Assembly (NCBI GenBank): GCA_000226015.1
Contig: JH156231.1
Span: 146,481 to 194,340 of the forward strand
Direction: 5' to 3'
DNA: 47,860 nt
Origin: Mnemiopsis leidyi
Taxonomy: Eukaryota > Ctenophora > Tentaculata > Lobata > Bolinopsidae
Under the pieces are notes generated by a model. It searched no databases. It was not told where the DNA came from and worked only from the letters and a program-made list of their open reading frames with translations. This document shows, piece by piece, positions 33,101 to 42,400 of this stretch. Positions within the stretch are counted from its first letter, which is position 1. Every line of letters starts with the position of its first letter. Both the position numbers and the translations under genes were made by a program.

Positions 33101-35250
33101 CCGATAAAATTAGAATCTGAGTTCAGGAACATTCCTATTTGAACAATACCAGCAATTAGATCTTTAAAAGCCCCAGAGTTTCTTATTTCTGCACATGAAG
33201 TGATCACATTTCTGAAATATGTCAGGTATTTTTCTTCTTTCTCGATTATTATTTCCTGAAACAACCTCACAATTTCAATATATGTGGTGAAATTTGGTAT
33301 CTGGTAGAGCTCATAGAAGTATCTATCTTCCTCAGAACTCAACTTTGCGACATCCAGATTTTTGTCTAAAAGCTTTGGCATGTAGTTTCTGCCGGCCTTA
33401 GTACTTTCAGCTATTTTCACCATTTCATCAAGCAATTCGAGTTGGTTGCCCATCTTTCTCACAAATTTCATCAAGGATAGTTTTGACATCCATTCTTTTA
33501 TCTTCTTTGGGGTTATCTTGTCCATCTTTTTAATCATTATTCCTGCAGCTGTTTGATCTTTCGAGTTCAATATTGATACTCTACCAAGACTTGAACTCTG
33601 TTCAGGAATTGAATGGGTGGGTTTTACTGAAACCTTCTCGGCAAATGTCTTTGACAAGAAACTCTTCTCTTTTTCAATGTCCAAATGCGGCAGTGTCTCC
33701 CAAAAACTTCCATTCATTTCCATAACACCTTTTGGAAATCTTTTAAATCTTTGATTTATAAGGCAGTTTGCATTAACGTCTCTGGACAACTTTTTCCAGT
33801 GAATCTTTGATAATTTTGTTACTTGGCTTTCCGAATTATCTGTATTGCTATCGGTAGTTAGTTTGTCAATGTTTTGTACGGGTGGAGGATTTGGAGCAGG
33901 TGGTGCATTAGGAGCCGGCGGAGCTTTAGTAGCCGGTGGAGCTTTAGGAGCTGGTGGAGCATTAGNNNNNNNNNNGCTGGTGGAGCTTTAGGAGCTGGTG
34001 GAGGCTTTAGGAGCTGGTGGAGCTTTAGGAGCTGGTGGAGCTTTAGGAGCTGGTGGGGCAATCGGAGCTAGCGTTGCACTAGGAGTCTGAGTTGCTGGTC
34101 CTACATCAAAAATTTCGGGCTGCATAATAATCTGATAAAGATCAGTTTCTATACTGTATCTGAATATTCCTGTTTGTGCTTCTAATCCTAGCCGTCTCTG
34201 AAAAATTATTTGCTTCAGATCTCATTTAAAGTACTATGAAATGACTATTGACTTGTGCAGACTGCAGGCGAAATAGTAAAATACAACAATCACGTTTTGT
34301 AAGAAAAACATTCTTACCATAAATTTTTGGTTGGTTGCTGTTTTTCCATTCGTTTTTGGTAATATCAAATTGTTGAAATTGGAGATTTAAACTGTATTTC
34401 TATATGTTGCACAGTAAACACAAGCCGAACAATGCAAATGTAAACTAGTGAGCTAGCGAATTGAGATGTCAAAATGAAAAGGAATATGATGATATCTGCA
34501 AAGTTTAAAGATAGGGAGTACTTTTACCCATGCTCAATGCTAGCACAGCACACGAAGTCTTGATTTATGTCATCTACTATATGTAAGAATTAACGATAAC
34601 TTACGCTTACACAAAGTTAGTGCCTGTGAATTGGGAATGGTCGGAGGTTTTTATTCAAAAGTCGAACAGAAATTGAAAAATGATTTTAGTATTTATTCAG
34701 GATATCATGTTCAAAATGTGATCACTTTCTTCTTGCTAAATTTTGAAGATAGTTGATATCTATCGCTGTATTAATTGGTCTAGTTAGAAAGTTTTTTCCC
34801 CGATAAGCCAGATCACGCCTTAATAAATTCACAGTACATTCACAGTACATTCAAGTACATTCCTCAGAATGACAAAACATTTTCAGACTTCCGACGAAAG
34901 AATAACTAAAGAGATCATGATTCCCAACAAGAATGCTGGCATGGTCCTAGGAAGAAAAGCTTCGATCATAAATGAAATCCGAACCTTTAGTAACTGCAAG
35001 ATCAATGTTGGTGAGTCAATTTCATATGATATGTACTTCTCGTCTAACTAGAAGTAGATATGACGTTGAGGCACACCCTGCGATGTTTGCTAACAAACCC
35101 CTCCGTTCAGCTAAAGATAGCGAAGTTGACGGGGAGGAGAGGAAGGTCCAGATAACAGGGACCCCACGTGATGTCCACTTAGCTGATTATCTAATCACCG
35201 CAGTACAGCAGATGCCCAGAGATACTCCGCAGATGCTGGGACTCATCTAG
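24188..35250 (+). CDS. HNRNPK: hnRNP K-like protein with four KH domains
   Basis: Thirteen exons: 24188-24307, 24433-24501, 24790-24839, 25133-25205, 25413-25604, 26205-26424, 26848-26978, 27165-27415, 27661-27800, 27933-28033, 28189-28317, 34887-35010 and 35111-35250. They are in phase and give 579 residues. KH1 (about 28-103, GKNG loop) and KH2 (about 113-190, GKGG) resemble the tandem N-terminal pair of hnRNP K. A Tyr/Asn-rich and Arg/Ser/Pro-rich linker follows (about 245-369, with RGRSPPR and RSRDRSRSPPPR). KH3 (about 375-450) has GPRG. KH4 (about 495-570) reads GRKA, so its last loop glycine is lost. Human hnRNP K has three KH domains, and the fourth here aligns best with its third. The family binds C-rich single-stranded nucleic acid and acts in splicing, translation and transcription. 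Intron 11 (28318-34886) hosts two antisense formin genes. Confidence 0.88.
25605..26204 (+). other. hnRNP K-like intron 5
   Basis: A 600 bp intron without a gene. It contains a perfect short-loop palindrome at 25867-25900, listed separately. Confidence 0.6.
25867..25900. repeat. Perfect 16 bp inverted repeat with a 2 bp spacer
   Basis: CGTGGATATTTGACGG, then CA, then the exact reverse complement CCGTCAAATATCCACG. It would form a very stable hairpin in DNA or in the pre-mRNA of the hnRNP K-like gene. Confidence 0.9.
26425..26847 (+). other. hnRNP K-like intron 6
   Basis: A 423 bp intron. Open frames that read through the donor (26214-26510 and 26578-26838 antisense) lose similarity exactly at the GTGAGT donor, so they are not separate genes. 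Confidence 0.6.
28515..30822 (-). pseudogene. Formin copy A (FH1-FH2), nested in hnRNP K-like intron 11, frame broken
   Basis: The first exon is 30822-30784 (13 codons, MNRAIVKKNKNRW, then GTAAGT). The second starts at 30638 after CTATTTCAG and reads SRAIRTVGFIANLQG onward. An FH1-like run of PPAPKA units is at about 30460-30300. FH2 begins KLTKIHWNKLSKD (about 30230) and runs to 29331 with KAGRNYIPKLLDKELDL and AGIVQIGIFLNSDSNFGGF, which replaces the usual GNxxN with GIFLN. Two breaks exist. One lies between the N-terminal exon and FH1 (about 30450-30520). The other is a 7 bp insertion (AAGTCTG on the plus strand, 29351-29357) that copy B lacks; it ends the frame inside FH2. The tail continues open for 270 codons in the new frame to 28515, with PGVLDEIVSFNKFSLKK. 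Formins nucleate and elongate actin filaments. It may be a recent pseudogene, a truncated gene or an assembly error. Confidence 0.8.
30300..30460 (-). repeat. 18 bp tandem repeat encoding the FH1 of formin copy A
   Basis: The plus-strand unit GGAGCTTTAGGAGCTGGT repeats about six times, near perfectly, at 30345-30460, and more loosely to 30300. On the minus strand it encodes PAPKAP, a profilin-binding type of proline tract. The same unit forms the FH1 of copy B. Confidence 0.85.
30823..32020. other. Spacer between the two nested formin genes
   Basis: A 1.2 kb AT-rich stretch in hnRNP K-like intron 11. No gene was recognised. It should contain the promoter of copy A and the 3' end of copy B. 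The frame running through 31905-32180 on the plus strand is antisense to copy B. Confidence 0.5.
33898..34057 (-). repeat. 18 bp tandem repeat encoding the FH1 of formin copy B
   Basis: Same GGAGCTTTAGGAGCTGGT unit as copy A, about eight or nine copies, broken by 10 N at 33966-33975. One unit carries an extra base (GGAGGCTTTAGG near 34002). With the gap length arbitrary, the frame across this FH1 cannot be trusted. Confidence 0.8.
33966..33975. other. Short assembly gap (10 N) in the FH1 repeat
   Basis: Ten N inside the 18 bp repeat array, a typical placeholder where repeat copy number could not be resolved. Confidence 1.
34321..34886. other. Region upstream of formin copy B
   Basis: A 566 bp stretch between formin copy B and hnRNP K-like exon 12. 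On the minus strand it contains a short exon-like frame (34349-34318, MEKQQPTKNL, followed by a GTAAGA donor) similar in length and basic character to copy A exon 1, but one base out of phase with the next exon. Otherwise nothing is recognised. Confidence 0.4.
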
Positions 35251-35628
35251 ATCCTTCCCGCTTATTTGTGTCAGCTTCAGAACATGTCATTTTCTCTGCT
35301 TTTCATAGTTACTTGCTCGATACTCTTTCATATTAGAGACTTGATAAATCATTTTGCAAATTTTTTACTGCTTGTAGTTTGAAAATAATGCCACTATTTT
35401 ATATTATTTGAAATCAGTAGAAATTTTATCACTTTTACGGATACGGACTATTTTTACATTCCGACATGTAAAATTTATGACGTCTTGTTTCTTTTTTCTA
35501 ACCTATTTACGAAAGATGAAATTCTTTACAAATGAAAATGCACTCTTCTTAACGAAATTAATACAAAAAAAACAAAAAAACATAGCTCGTTACAAAAAGT
35601 TGAATAAAAACCGCCATGTAGGACAGAC
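35251..35628 (+). other. hnRNP K-like to RBM42 spacer
   Basis: A 378 bp AT-rich intergenic stretch with no gene. CGCCATGTAG ends at 35621, seven bases before the RBM42 start, and could be a weak acceptor. Confidence 0.5.
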
Positions 35629-38600
35629 ATGGGGTCGCTGGAGCAGCAGATGGCGCTGTTCGAGGAGCTCATCTCCCAAGAGCAAGCTCCAACTAACGGT
35701 ATCTTGGTTCCAGCTCAGAGTCTGGTCAGTCTTGCTCCTGGCTTTATGGCTCGATCTACGCCCGTCGTCGTTGCTAGTCGACCTGGCGGTTAGTTCGTCT
35801 GAAATCTCCTTGTATTGATCGCTATTTTCAATATCTCGATATGTTTGTGTATATTTTGGGAGCCTTCCAGACGTTGTAAACTGAAGTACAGCATTCAGTG
35901 ACGACTACTACGACAATTCTCTCAGGAATTATTGCTTCTACCGCTTATCGCGGCCCGACTGCAGTAGTCACCGGACTACAACCTCCCGGCATAGTCACTA
36001 CCGTGGTCAGTCGTCCTCAACCCATAGTCACAAGTATTCGCACCCAGCAGCTCCGACCTTCACTTGCCCCTGTTCGAAGTAAGTGTCATGTGTAAACAAT
36101 TTTTAGGTCGTCTAAAGTCACAGGAATGTGACAATTAGCTTAAACAAGCATTCAACTACATCATTTCTTTTGGTGACTTCATTTCGTTTCAAAATTTTAA
36201 AAGCGAATATTATATGCTCTTATGTTTTTTCTTTCTTTGGATAACTTTACGTATTACAACTTATGCGCAAAAGGTGCAAAAACGCTTTTTGAACAAATTT
36301 CATGTTCCGACTGTTAATATCATACAAACTGATGCTTCATTTCAGATATAGTAACTACTGCTCACATAGTCAACTCAACGCCTTCCCTGGACAACATTCC
36401 ATTACCACGGGCCTCGCATTCCAATTCGGGGGAGAAACCGGCCCCTTCTCTGGGTCCCGGAAACTCGAACTTCACAAACATTCATCCCTCGAGAATCCCA
36501 CTACCTCCAACTCCGGCTCCTCCGCCTGAGTTTGAGCTAGAGCAGCCTCAACAAAAAAGTTAGTATCGAATTTCGATTTCATTGTTGAATTTCTTTGACA
36601 GAATTTGCTTCATCGACATGCCCGGTTAGCTCAGTCGGTAGAGCATGAGACTCTTAATCTCAGGGTCGCGGGTTCGAGCCCCGCATCGGGCTGTGCGGTG
36701 AAACTTTTTTTGCGAATCGTACATTGAGTTCATCGGATTATGATTTCTTCCCTAATACTAATTGAAAGAAAATGTCAAATTAACCATCACTTTGGATTTT
36801 TTTTATTGTATATTCTATATATATATATATATATTCTATATATAGTCTATTAACGAACATTCAGGAGCCAAAGTAACGCCAAGATTATACGAGAAGCAGT
36901 CAGAAAATCTGGAGTTAAAAGCTGCAATTGCCAAAGCGACAGCCGCTGCAAATGCAACGAACAATCAGAAATATCCACAACCTCAGATGAACAACCCAGG
37001 GAACCAACAGTAAGTAGTGCTAGGGGTTAGTGATCGCGCCACAAACCCTTTTTGTGTTCGTTTGATTGGTAATTAAATAAATCTCGAGCTTTAGTAGAAT
37101 TCAGTCATGATCTCTTTTGACATGAATCTCGAATTTTACCAATCATCAAAATCACAGGTTTGGGCCCAAGACCAGTTTAGCCGGTAGCCATTGCCGAACC
37201 CCTAGGCCCGTCATGCTTCATCCGCCTGTCTGCCAGCTATCGGTCACAGTCGATTGTTTTGTTTTCGTTCCGCGCAGTAACATTCCTGTACATCAAGAAC
37301 GATCACACTGTAACTGTACGTGCGCGCGCGCGTAAAATCAATTTTAACCTAGCTAGTCGATGAAACATGCATGTCCGTCATGTATGCCATGTAGTGAAAT
37401 AAATCGATAAAACATGACTTCAAAGCTCTGCTATCGAGCAACTTAAAGCTAATCTAAGCAAGCTTAATTAGCCGGCAAACACTTGTTATTGTTATGTATA
37501 GCTATACACATTTTTATGACCCAAATGTTTACGCTGACTATTTATCCATAATCTAATACTGTTTAGGTACCCAGGAGCAGGAAAAGCGCCGTTACCTGGT
37601 CCCAGACCACCTGGTCAAGGGATGCCACCGCCTCCTCCGCCGATGGGGCCGCTGCCGCCCCACATGCGTCCTCCTCCACCTCCGCACATGGTCCCTCCAC
37701 CGCCCCACATGGGACCTGGACCACCACCAGGCCCACCCATGCCACCCATGATGACTCCTGATCAAATGAACATGTTCTTCCAGGGCATGCCTCCTACTAC
37801 GGTTAGGTTTATGTTTGGCACCATTGCCCAATACAACCCCAGAAATATGTCTACCTACAAAAACGTTTATCGAATTTTCAGTACTCTGGTTGATATTTTG
37901 TTTGATTGACGAACTAGACTTGGTAGCACACGGCACCTTTACAGGCACCAAACGCTGAGGATGCAGTTGGACAAGGGGCAGCAGCTAGCAAGCAAGGCAA
38001 GAAGAAGGAGAAGAAAGAAAGGAAAATGATCAGGACAGCCGCTGGAGATGTTTGGGAAGATAGCAGTCTTCTCGAGTGGGATGACAACGATTTTCGGTAT
38101 GACTTTTGGGCAGTTGGGGTTTTTCTTCGTTCATGTGAGATTTTGATAAAGAGATTAGAGTAGACAGTAGTTCATTAATTATGTGCTTCCATACTTTAAC
38201 TTTCCCGTCTTTTAAGCAATAGCTATAGTCACGTTCTTCATCAATCAATAAAACATATTAGTGACATCAGCAAAAAAAGTTATTTGGCTTTTTAGCTAAG
38301 CACGAGAGTATAAAAACGTCGTTATCTTTTCCTTAAGTTGGCTGTTTGAATTTCCAGTTTAAATTGCAATCTAAAAGTAACAATCAAAAACCATGGTTAC
38401 ACTTTCCAGAATATTTGTGGGAGATCTTGGGAACGAGTGTAATGACGAGATGCTTTATCGAGCATTCTCCAAGTACCCCTCTCTCGTCAAGGTAAAAGTT
38501 ATAAGAGATAAAAGGTCGAACAAGACAAAGGGATATGGTTTCGCGAGTTTCAAAGACTCGGCGGACTATGTGAAGGCTATGAGAGAAGTGAACGGTAAGT

Positions 38601-38881
38601 TGAAATTATCTATTATCTTTCCCCACATTTAAGTCATACGCCGACTTTCATCCGTATTAAAATGAGACATGACTGACACGTATTAATTACTGTTTACATT
38701 GACTATTTTGACCCTCTTTGGTTTACGTTAAAAGTTTCAAACCTTAACCTGCGATGTTTTCTCAGGAAAGTATATCGGTAACCGTCCCTGTAAATTGAGG
38801 AAAAGTTCGTGGAAGGATAGACAGCTTTCTACAGTACGCAAGAAAAACCACGAAAAACAAAAACTGGGACTCAAGATTTGA
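35629..38881 (+). CDS. RBM42: RNA-binding protein 42
   Basis: Eight exons: 35629-35788, 35899-36078, 36346-36558, 36865-37009, 37567-37801, 37945-38096, 38410-38594 and 38766-38881. Phases close to 461 residues. The N-terminus is Gln/Leu-rich. The middle is Pro/Thr/Val-rich, with a dense Pro/Met/His tract in exon 5. A basic stretch (KKKEKKERK) leads to IRTAAGDVWEDSSLLEWDDN, a signature of RBM42. One RRM follows (about 350-425): RNP2-like RIFVGDLG and RNP1 KGYGFASF, then a basic C-terminus ending KLGLKI. Human RBM42 is nuclear, binds RNA and has been linked to hnRNP K, whose homologue is the next gene upstream here. That adjacency is notable but may be chance. A tRNA-Lys gene lies in intron 3. 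Confidence 0.93.
36620..36692 (+). tRNA. tRNA-Lys (anticodon CTT)
   Basis: A complete cloverleaf: acceptor GCCCGGT/ATCGGGC, D arm TAGCTCAGTCGGTAGAGCA, anticodon arm GAGACTCTTAATCTC with CTT at the centre, and T arm GCGGGTTCGAGCCCCGC. There is no intron. It is nearly the animal tRNA-Lys(CTT) consensus. The genomic base at the discriminator position (36692) is T, where G is usual for animal tRNA-Lys. A T7 run at 36705-36711 would end Pol III transcription. It lies in the same orientation inside RBM42 intron 3. Confidence 0.95.
36705..36711 (+). terminator. Pol III terminator of tRNA-Lys
   Basis: Seven consecutive T about 12 bases after the tRNA 3' end on the same strand. Confidence 0.8.
36814..36845. 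repeat. TA-rich microsatellite
   Basis: A (TA)n run broken by TTCTA, just upstream of the acceptor of RBM42 exon 4. Confidence 0.7.
37010..37566 (+). other. RBM42 intron 4
   Basis: A 557 bp intron with no gene. It contains a short alternating purine-pyrimidine run (GTGCGCGCGCGCG near 37320). Confidence 0.6.
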
Positions 38882-39466
38882 GTCGTATAAATATTCAATT
38901 ATTTTGTATCGTTTAGTAAATACCCTAAAAGCAACATAGTCATTTCTTGATATTTGTACAAATTTAGGTTATTCTGTTCCAATCGTGAGATAATTTCTCG
39001 AAGGGTAGAGATGTCAATACCAAACAGTGAATTAATGGGAGTATTTTTGTGAGGTGCTCAGACAATAGTGATACCTTTAATAATCTTTTGACACGCTGTA
39101 AGTGTACTTTCTCAATTAGTCCCCTGGGATTAAGACACCTGGTTCTTTCAACACATCTGCCGATTAGGTTCCTTTGCTGTGAGAAATATGGAGAAACTTT
39201 TATTATCGCATTTTATTTTAACATGTTTGACATGATGATCTTATCAATCATAAACTGCTTATGAATCAAAAACTATACAGTGTCGTTCATGTTTCACTGG
39301 CCAAAATTGTGTAAATATTATTTTGATAAATAATAATCATCGTCACTTGATTTACTTGGTTGAAACAAACCGATGTTAAGTTTACCCTATCCTTTCAAAT
39401 GTTCTCTAACTCGAAAATTAGGCCAGTTAGACGAAATGGTACTGCATCAGTAAAAGTTTGGCGCTT
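38882..39466 (+). other. RBM42-SGF29 spacer
   Basis: A 585 bp AT-rich stretch without a supported gene. The frame 39049-39264 has no motif. TACTGCATCAG ends at 39450, 16 bp before the SGF29 start, and is acceptor-like. Confidence 0.5.
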
Positions 39467-42400
39467 ATGGGACGGAAGATAAAGAACAGGCCGGACCATG
39501 GTGGCAAGAATCAGTACCAAGAACTCAATGTTCTTCTTCACCAGATCCAGGTTTGAAATTAAAACCAGGTTTTTTCATTCGTGACGAATTCACTTTGATT
39601 CGATGTTGAAGAACTATTCGAAAAGGTGAATTGAATTCCCTTGTATGCTGTGTGAATTTGCGCAACAAAAAGAGACCTTAGTATTGTTCTATTGTAACTT
39701 AGCTGCCGCTTTTGTTTTAAATCCAATTTTTATCTGCACTACTGTTCAATTTATTGAAAAATTATAATGTGAGGCTAATTCATATGAAAATTGAAAACAA
39801 AGTTGCCGGCTCAAAAAAAGGCTTTAAAATGTGACTAAGATTTCCAGTGATAATTGCTGGTATCTCGCAAAAGTTTTCTTTCATCTCCTAATTCCTGCTC
39901 TATAAATGTAATTGTAATGACAATTAGATATATGACCAACGACAATAGCCTCATATTCGTAAAGTGATCATCTTCCTCCCTACGTGAAAAATACTCGAAA
40001 CAAACTTTTAATTGTCCAATGGAGACAGCAATCTGCTCGTCTAAGATGGGGAGAGGCTTAGATTTCCCGCAAAACTGGAACATGGAAAGTCTAATGTTAA
40101 TGTTTTATGCCATGGGGACAGAGTTGGTGAACAAAGCAAAGGCAGCTATAGATTAGGGTTAGCAGGGAAAGCGGGCCAACTGATTCTAACCTAGCTGCTA
40201 TAGATACTTGAGTTTAATCCAATCGGTGACAATAAATTAGAATTGTTGGATCACATCTCCCATAGACCTTCTGGAAAGTGAGAGAGGAGATCTAAAAATG
40301 AGCTTGACGTGTGGTACTTATTAAAGTTATATATGCATTGTGCAGCCTGTAGTTAAAAGTTTGGTATTATTATTGGTCAGAAACTATTACGATATGAACT
40401 ATGAACCGTTGAACCACATGGTATTTTAATTTACTTATCCCTAACGGTACACGCACGGAATTCCGAATATGACGGAATTCCGACAACCTCAATTCCTAAA
40501 TCAGGAATTCAGTGCAGTCGGAATTCCGCAGTTAGCGCACGGTTTTCCGACTCGGGCTCACGTTCCCCTTACAAAACGGGGTTCACATTTTCATTTATTA
40601 TTGGTGTTCTGAGTTGCATGATGGGTGTGTCCTTTTGGTGATGGCTTAGATGATCGTGGTGAGCAGTGATGTGAGCCATTACGGGGCCTGCAGGATTTGA
40701 GCCATTACAGGGCCTGCATGACGAGGTGGTAAGCAGGATGTGACCATGACGAGGGATATGATCGCGATAACAAGCTTGAGAGATGGACCCCAGTCTGAGA
40801 AGTTTCTACAGTCACTTTCCTTCCTGGACGCAAGAACAACCAGAGAAATGCTGTTGTTGATGGACATCGCTTTACCAAAGACCGCTCCCGGAATGGCAAC
40901 ACCAACTATAAGTGTACCTTGTTCAAAGACGGATGCAGAGCACGGATAACCCTCAACGAAGACGACTGCGCAATTCAGTGCGCAAATTTTGTTAACTTGA
41001 GTCGGAATTCAGTGCTAGTCGGAATTCCGTCAAAGTCGGAATTCCGTGCGGGAACCATCCCTAACAGTTACATCATCTCTGTAATTTGAAATTATCTTGG
41101 GCGCACTCAAAATTTTCAAACCTTGAACGGTCGTAAGCGTTAAAATAACAAATATTTCAAAAACTTCCAAAAATTCATGCCACAAACTTGAACTGTTAGT
41201 GTTAGCTAAAATATTTTCAAGTTGTTGGAGTTATGCTTGTCGCACTATTTGAGGTATGGTAATATTGTAAGTTGAACGGAATGTGGCTGACCACTCTGAA
41301 ATTCATGTCCGTTTTGTAGAAAATTCCAGTTCCTTTTCCATCACCTCCATAAGCATCAGAATAGAGGGGGTGTAACGTGTATTTGTTAATGGTTATGAAA
41401 CGTCCTCTTCAAGATCCTTCCATTGGTTGATATCCCTGTCATTTACAGAGATTCTCCTATCTTTCCTATTATTTTCCCGGCCTAGGTCGTTAACGGTACT
41501 TCGTTCTCGACCTGTTTTGCACCCGTTTTTCTTGAAGTGGATGAGAACGACCAAACCTAGAATAAGAGCAAGGAAAAAGAAGAGGAACAGCACGAGCCAT
41601 CTCCACGTAGTCGACAACTCTGTCTCCGGCCTGAATAGTTCAAACTCTTAGTTGTTTGAAACGCAGTAGTTGATAACGTAGCGCTACGATTTGATAAAGA
41701 CTTCAAAACAAAAGTTAACAAATACAGTGCAGCTAGGCACTGACGGCAAACCAACAACGCGGACATGGGCGCCGCCGACGTGAGTACGAGGCCGCCATTC
41801 AGTCGGCTGGAACCAATTTTTTGGCGGAGTCATTTTACCGAACATCTCATGAGCGCATGTTATTGTTCACACTACAATTTTATGCTAAGGTTCATTTAAA
41901 AGTACAATTTTGATTTGAAAGAGCAACTAACTAAAACATTCCATCACTCAGCAACAAGCAGATATATACGGCAACGGCACAACTGATGTTACGAAAATAG
42001 AATTGTTTATCAATTTTTAACCGTTGAGGCAAGAATCTTGAGCCATTCGGTGCGCCGATTGAACTTTATCGGCGCCGGCGGCGTGTCGAATCAGTCGGCG
42101 GCGGGGCGCCCATGTCTGCTACGACGTACAAATAAGTCTGTACGTGACAATCACGAAGTCACACACACAGCCTACTTACACATTACACTGATCAGTAGTA
42201 CAGACAGAACAGTCGATTTCAGAGCAGGTTCCACACCCGTATTCCAGACTACCACGCGACCAACAAGCTTCTTTCTCCTCACACTCCACGAGCTGAGTTC
42301 CGTTGTAACACTCCAAACCAAATGCTGTACCCAAAAAGAGGAGGAGGAGGAGGAGTCCTAGGGGAAGTTCGCGCCGCATCCCTGCCATTCCAGCTAATCA

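Larger units (their letters stand above)
32021..34320 (-). pseudogene. Formin copy B (FH1-FH2), nested in hnRNP K-like intron 11, one frame break
   Basis: A coding exon starts at 34197 after TTTTTCAG (RRLGLEAQTGIF, then DLYQIIMQPEIF) and runs in frame through the PAPKAP-repeat FH1 (34057-33898, with a 10 N gap) into FH2 (KLSKIHWKKLSRDV at about 33800). It continues to TAG at 32784. The start could be the ATG at 34320-34318, directly at a GTAAGA donor; an ATG at 34349 would be out of phase. FH2 keeps KAGRNYMPKLLDKNLDV and AGIVQIGMFLNSDSNFIGF. The frame breaks near 32785. In another frame the protein resumes VIAQKLNSMQ, then FETMIYMGLNPVSYEKGKE, and runs 252 codons to 32021, including PGVLDEISTFN. 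Copy A has no break there, so the two lesions are independent. Excision of a 38 nt segment would restore frame, but no other intron here is so short. Confidence 0.8.

Noticed and set aside
39835..40083. Antisense 82-codon frame with a hydrophobic stretch in SGF29 intron 1
   Set aside because: No signal peptide, family motif or splice context; hydrophobic runs arise easily in AT-rich DNA.
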